A stretch of DNA of 33,960 nucleotides from assembly GCA_035702985.1 (NCBI GenBank), contig DASSZD010000001.1:1-33960 (forward strand), in the 5' to 3' direction. The notes under the pieces are model-generated. The model was not told where the DNA came from. It saw only the letters and a list, made by a program, of their open reading frames with translations, and did no database searches. This document shows positions 31,718 through 33,960 of the stretch, piece by piece. How positions within the stretch are numbered: position 1 is the stretch's first letter; the number at the start of each line of letters is the position of its first letter. This stretch comes from JAKAXG01 sp035702985. Its GTDB lineage: Bacteria > Actinomycetota > Acidimicrobiia > Acidimicrobiales > Palsa-688. The translations under genes were made by a program, and so were the position numbers.

Positions 31718-32734
31718 GTGGGCAAGTCAGGACGAGTGTTCCTACGCGGCATCACCTCCGAGACCTACGGGCTCTCGGATTTCCGGCGGCGGCAGCTCGA
31801 CGCGCCGCGGGTACGCAACGACGAGGTCGTGGTCGACGACGCCAGCGTCGCCCACTCTGGAGACTCCGCCGATTCGCGCACGTGGTGGCGGCTGGGACCC
31901 GGTGACGACCCGTTCCTGACCCAGACGGTGCAGGTGCACTTCGTGCAGCTGCCGCCGGGGACATCCAACCACGGCCACGGCCATCAGAACGAAGCGGCGT
32001 TCTACATCCTGGAGGGTCGCGGCTACGAGATCCACGACGACCAGCGCTACGACTGGGCCAAGGACGACCTGGTGCTCGTGCACACCGACTCGGTGCACCG
32101 CCACTTCAACCCCTACGACGAGACGGCGACCGCCCTGGTGGTGAAGGCCAAGTCGGCGTGGATGTTCCTCGGGCTCATCCAGCAGGGCCGCAGCGGGCCG
32201 CTCGAGCATCCCGAACGCTTCGGGGACCGGGTGGAGTGGGGGAAGATCTGGACGCCCGGCGCGGCTCAGCGCAAGAAGGTCGTCAAACCCGAGGACACCA
32301 CCTGGGAGGACACCCCGCTCGGGCGGGTGCGGGTGATGTCGTCACCGGAGCGCACCGACGTCCGCACCTTCAGCATGGACGTGTTCGAGCTGGCCGTCCC
32401 CGCCGGTGGACGCAGCGGCCGGCGCTGGCAGATGGCCGACGAGGTGCTGTACGTGATCTCCGGTTCGGGCTACAGCCTGCACTGGGAGGTGGAGGCGGAG
32501 ATCGCCGAGAAGTACTACGCCCGCATCGCCACGGAGCCCACCCGCCACGAGTTCAAGGCCGGTGACACCATCTACGTCCCGCAGAACACCGTGGCCCAGC
32601 ACTTCGCCTCGAGCGACGGCGAGGTGCGGCTGCTGTCCGCCCAGAACCGGATCTTCAAGCAGCTCGGCTACGACTCGGTGGCGTTCCTGGACGACGACCG
32701 CTCGGAGAGCGTGGGCGCGGCGGCCACCGCCTAG
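31718..32734 (+). CDS. Bicupin protein
   Basis: A 338-residue double-cupin protein. GTG 31718 is chosen because AAGGAGG lies at 31707-31713; the longer frame from 31670 reads through the operator. The first cupin is strong: NHGHGHQNEAAFYILEGRGYE and later HTDSVHRHFN. The second is degenerate: RRWQMADEVLYVISGSGYS with QHFAS. So the metal site is probably in the N-terminal cupin, the reverse of the protein at 152-1270. It is separately regulated from the upstream genes and may be an oxygenase or isomerase; the reaction is unknown. Confidence 0.8.
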   Translation: MGKSGRVFLRGITSETYGLSDFRRRQLDAPRVRNDEVVVDDASVAHSGDSADSRTWWRLGPGDDPFLTQTVQVHFVQLPPGTSNHGHGHQNEAAFYILEGRGYEIHDDQRYDWAKDDLVLVHTDSVHRHFNPYDETATALVVKAKSAWMFLGLIQQGRSGPLEHPERFGDRVEWGKIWTPGAAQRKKVVKPEDTTWEDTPLGRVRVMSSPERTDVRTFSMDVFELAVPAGGRSGRRWQMADEVLYVISGSGYSLHWEVEAEIAEKYYARIATEPTRHEFKAGDTIYVPQNTVAQHFASSDGEVRLLSAQNRIFKQLGYDSVAFLDDDRSESVGAAATA

Positions 32735-32738
32735 GGCC

Positions 32739-33620
32739 TCATCGGCCGGCGGACCCCAGCGCCGCCTCGGCGGCGGCCAGGGTCTCCACCACCTCGGCCC
32801 CGAAGCGCACGTCGCAGGGATGGGGCCGCCCTCCGGCGGCGGCGGCCAGCAGGGCGTCGACGGCGTGGCGGTAGGCGTCGGAGGCCGTGGTGGGGTCGGC
32901 CGGCTGGGCCAGCGGGCCGGCCGGACCGTAGAACGTGACGGCCTGGGTACGGGCGCCGGGGGCCGCCGTCAGCGACAGCACCAGGGTGCTGGTGCCGGAC
33001 CCGGCGTGGCGGGCGGCGACCGCCACCTGGTCGCCCGGGCCGGGCACGGCCGTCACATCCTGCACCGGGCCCAGGCCGGCCGTCACCGCGGCGAGGGCGT
33101 GGGGGCCCACGTCCCACAGGGCCCCCCGCTCCCGGCGCCACGCCGACCCGGCGTAGGGGCTGCCGGCCCCGAAGATGGACGCCAGCTGCACCACGGTGGC
33201 GGCCGCCCACCCGCCGGCGGCCACCTCCTCCCAGAACGGGGCCAGCCCGGGGCTGAACCGGGCGGTGAAGAACACCACCGAGGACACGCCGGCGCCGGCG
33301 GCCGCGTCGGCCACGTCCCGGGCGGCGGCCGGGTCGAGGGCCAGCGGCTTGTCCAGAAGCAGGTGCCGTCCGGCCCGGGCGGCGGCGCCGGCGATCCCGG
33401 CCTGCACGTCGGGCGGCAGGGCCACCGCCACCGCGTCGACGGCACCGATCAGATCGTCGACCTGCCGGAAGGCCCGGGTGCCCAGGGCGGCGGCCGCCCC
33501 GTCCGCCTGGTCGGGCCGGCGCCCCCACACCCCCACCAGCTCGACGCCGGGGTGCGAGGCCAGCCCCGGGCCGTGCACCGTGCGGGCCCAGTGGCCGGTC
33601 CCGAAAAGCCCTACTCGCAT
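32739..33620 (-). CDS. Gfo/Idh/MocA-family oxidoreductase
   Basis: A 293-residue NAD(P)-dependent oxidoreductase. N-terminal MRVGLFGTGHWAR is the nucleotide motif; DKPLA corresponds to the EKP catalytic lysine motif; DVGPHA carries the conserved His. LigC (carboxy-hydroxymuconate semialdehyde dehydrogenase) belongs to this superfamily, but this sequence is not clearly LigC and could equally act on a sugar. The ATG at 33620 follows AGAAGGGCGG. It converges on the bicupin gene with a four-base gap. Confidence 0.88.
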   Translation of the reverse strand: MRVGLFGTGHWARTVHGPGLASHPGVELVGVWGRRPDQADGAAAALGTRAFRQVDDLIGAVDAVAVALPPDVQAGIAGAAARAGRHLLLDKPLALDPAAARDVADAAAGAGVSSVVFFTARFSPGLAPFWEEVAAGGWAAATVVQLASIFGAGSPYAGSAWRRERGALWDVGPHALAAVTAGLGPVQDVTAVPGPGDQVAVAARHAGSGTSTLVLSLTAAPGARTQAVTFYGPAGPLAQPADPTTASDAYRHAVDALLAAAAGGRPHPCDVRFGAEVVETLAAAEAALGSAGR

Positions 33621-33663
33621 CCGCCCTTCTTACCAGCGGGCCGCATCCGGACGCGAGGCGGGG

Positions 33664-33960
33664 TCAGGCGACGCCGCGGACCTCCTCGGCGTGGTGCCTG
33701 GCGATGACCAGGGCGCTGAGCCCGGCGGTCCAGGCGGCCAGCACCAGCCAGTTGGCGATCCCGAAGGGCCGGCCGGCCACCAGGTCCAGGCCCAGCGAGG
33801 CGTGGTGGTAGCTGGGCAGGACGCGGGCTGCGGTCTGCATGGCATGGGGCAGGCTCGGCACCGGGTTGAACAGCCCCCCGAAGTACCCGAGGATGAACAT
33901 GAGGGCGGTGACCACCGGGAAGGCCGTCTCCGTGGTGACCGAGAAGCCGATCAGCACCCC
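33664..33960 (-). CDS. ABC-2-type transporter permease, C-terminal fragment (cut by window edge)
   Basis: The last 98 codons of a gene that continues past the right edge. Hydrophobic helices (FPVVTALMFILGYFGGLFNP and later WLVLAAWTAGLSALVIARHH) with the LPSYHHASLGLDL loop are typical of the C-terminal end of ABC-2 drug or polysaccharide exporter permeases. The matching ATPase is presumably beyond the window. It probably lies outside the catabolic island. Confidence 0.7.
   Translation of the reverse strand, partial: GVLIGFSVTTETAFPVVTALMFILGYFGGLFNPVPSLPHAMQTAARVLPSYHHASLGLDLVAGRPFGIANWLVLAAWTAGLSALVIARHHAEEVRGVA

Overview
The window is very GC-rich bacterial DNA. It has many GTG starts (plus one TTG and one probable ATT), tightly packed genes and long antisense pseudo-ORFs. 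An RpiB-like protein with the GGSGxGE signature known from Mycobacterium tuberculosis, a 3Fe-4S ferredoxin with a CxxYxxC motif, and a GntR regulator with an Ala/Lys/Arg-rich tail point to an actinobacterium. No rRNA or tRNA is visible to place it more closely, so this is inference.

Almost everything here is a catabolic island for aromatic acids, built from repeated families: three Rieske oxygenases (one cut by the left edge), four RraA-fold aldolase-like proteins, two LigJ-type amidohydrolases, two members of the 4,5-dihydroxyphthalate decarboxylase family, three bicupins, two zinc alcohol dehydrogenases, a LigB-type extradiol dioxygenase and a three-subunit molybdenum hydroxylase. The best recognised genes are ligJ (4-oxalomesaconate hydratase) and ligK (4-carboxy-4-hydroxy-2-oxoadipate aldolase), the end of the protocatechuate/gallate meta-cleavage route to pyruvate and oxaloacetate.

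Layout. (1) 1-1270, minus: bicupin then a truncated Rieske oxygenase; divergent from a plus-strand aldo/keto reductase (1320-2330). (2) 2342-19932, minus: one uninterrupted run of 17 genes with 4-bp overlaps or short gaps. It reads bicupin, TRIP13/Pch2-like AAA+ ATPase, SDR, CoxL/S/M-type hydroxylase, methyltransferase, zinc ADH, NAD epimerase-like protein, CDC48-like double AAA+ ATPase, Rieske oxygenase, LigJ-like amidohydrolase, LigB dioxygenase, three RraA paralogues, dihydroxyphthalate-decarboxylase-like protein. Two near-identical palindromes lie just upstream. (3) 20108-20896: a GntR/FCD regulator, divergent from (4) 21069-24777, plus: ferredoxin, Rieske oxygenase, unknown protein, PanB-like protein, alpha/beta hydrolase. 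(5) 24774-28112, minus: zinc ADH, ligK, ligJ, RpiB-like protein. (6) 28202-32734, plus: second decarboxylase-like protein, MFS transporter, DUF1932-type dehydrogenase, small membrane protein, bicupin. (7) 32739-33960, minus: Gfo/Idh/MocA oxidoreductase and the end of an ABC-2 permease.

How the genes may work together (inference): MFS uptake; Rieske oxygenation or O-demethylation fed by the ferredoxin; decarboxylation by the Pht5-like proteins; ring opening by LigB; hydration by LigJ types; aldol cleavage by LigK/RraA types. The true substrate cannot be read from sequence. The most unusual feature is the presence of two eukaryote/archaea-type AAA+ remodelling ATPases inside the catabolic operon: a TRIP13/Pch2-like protein without any HORMA or CBASS partner, and a CDC48-like protein whose second ATPase ring has lost key catalytic residues.
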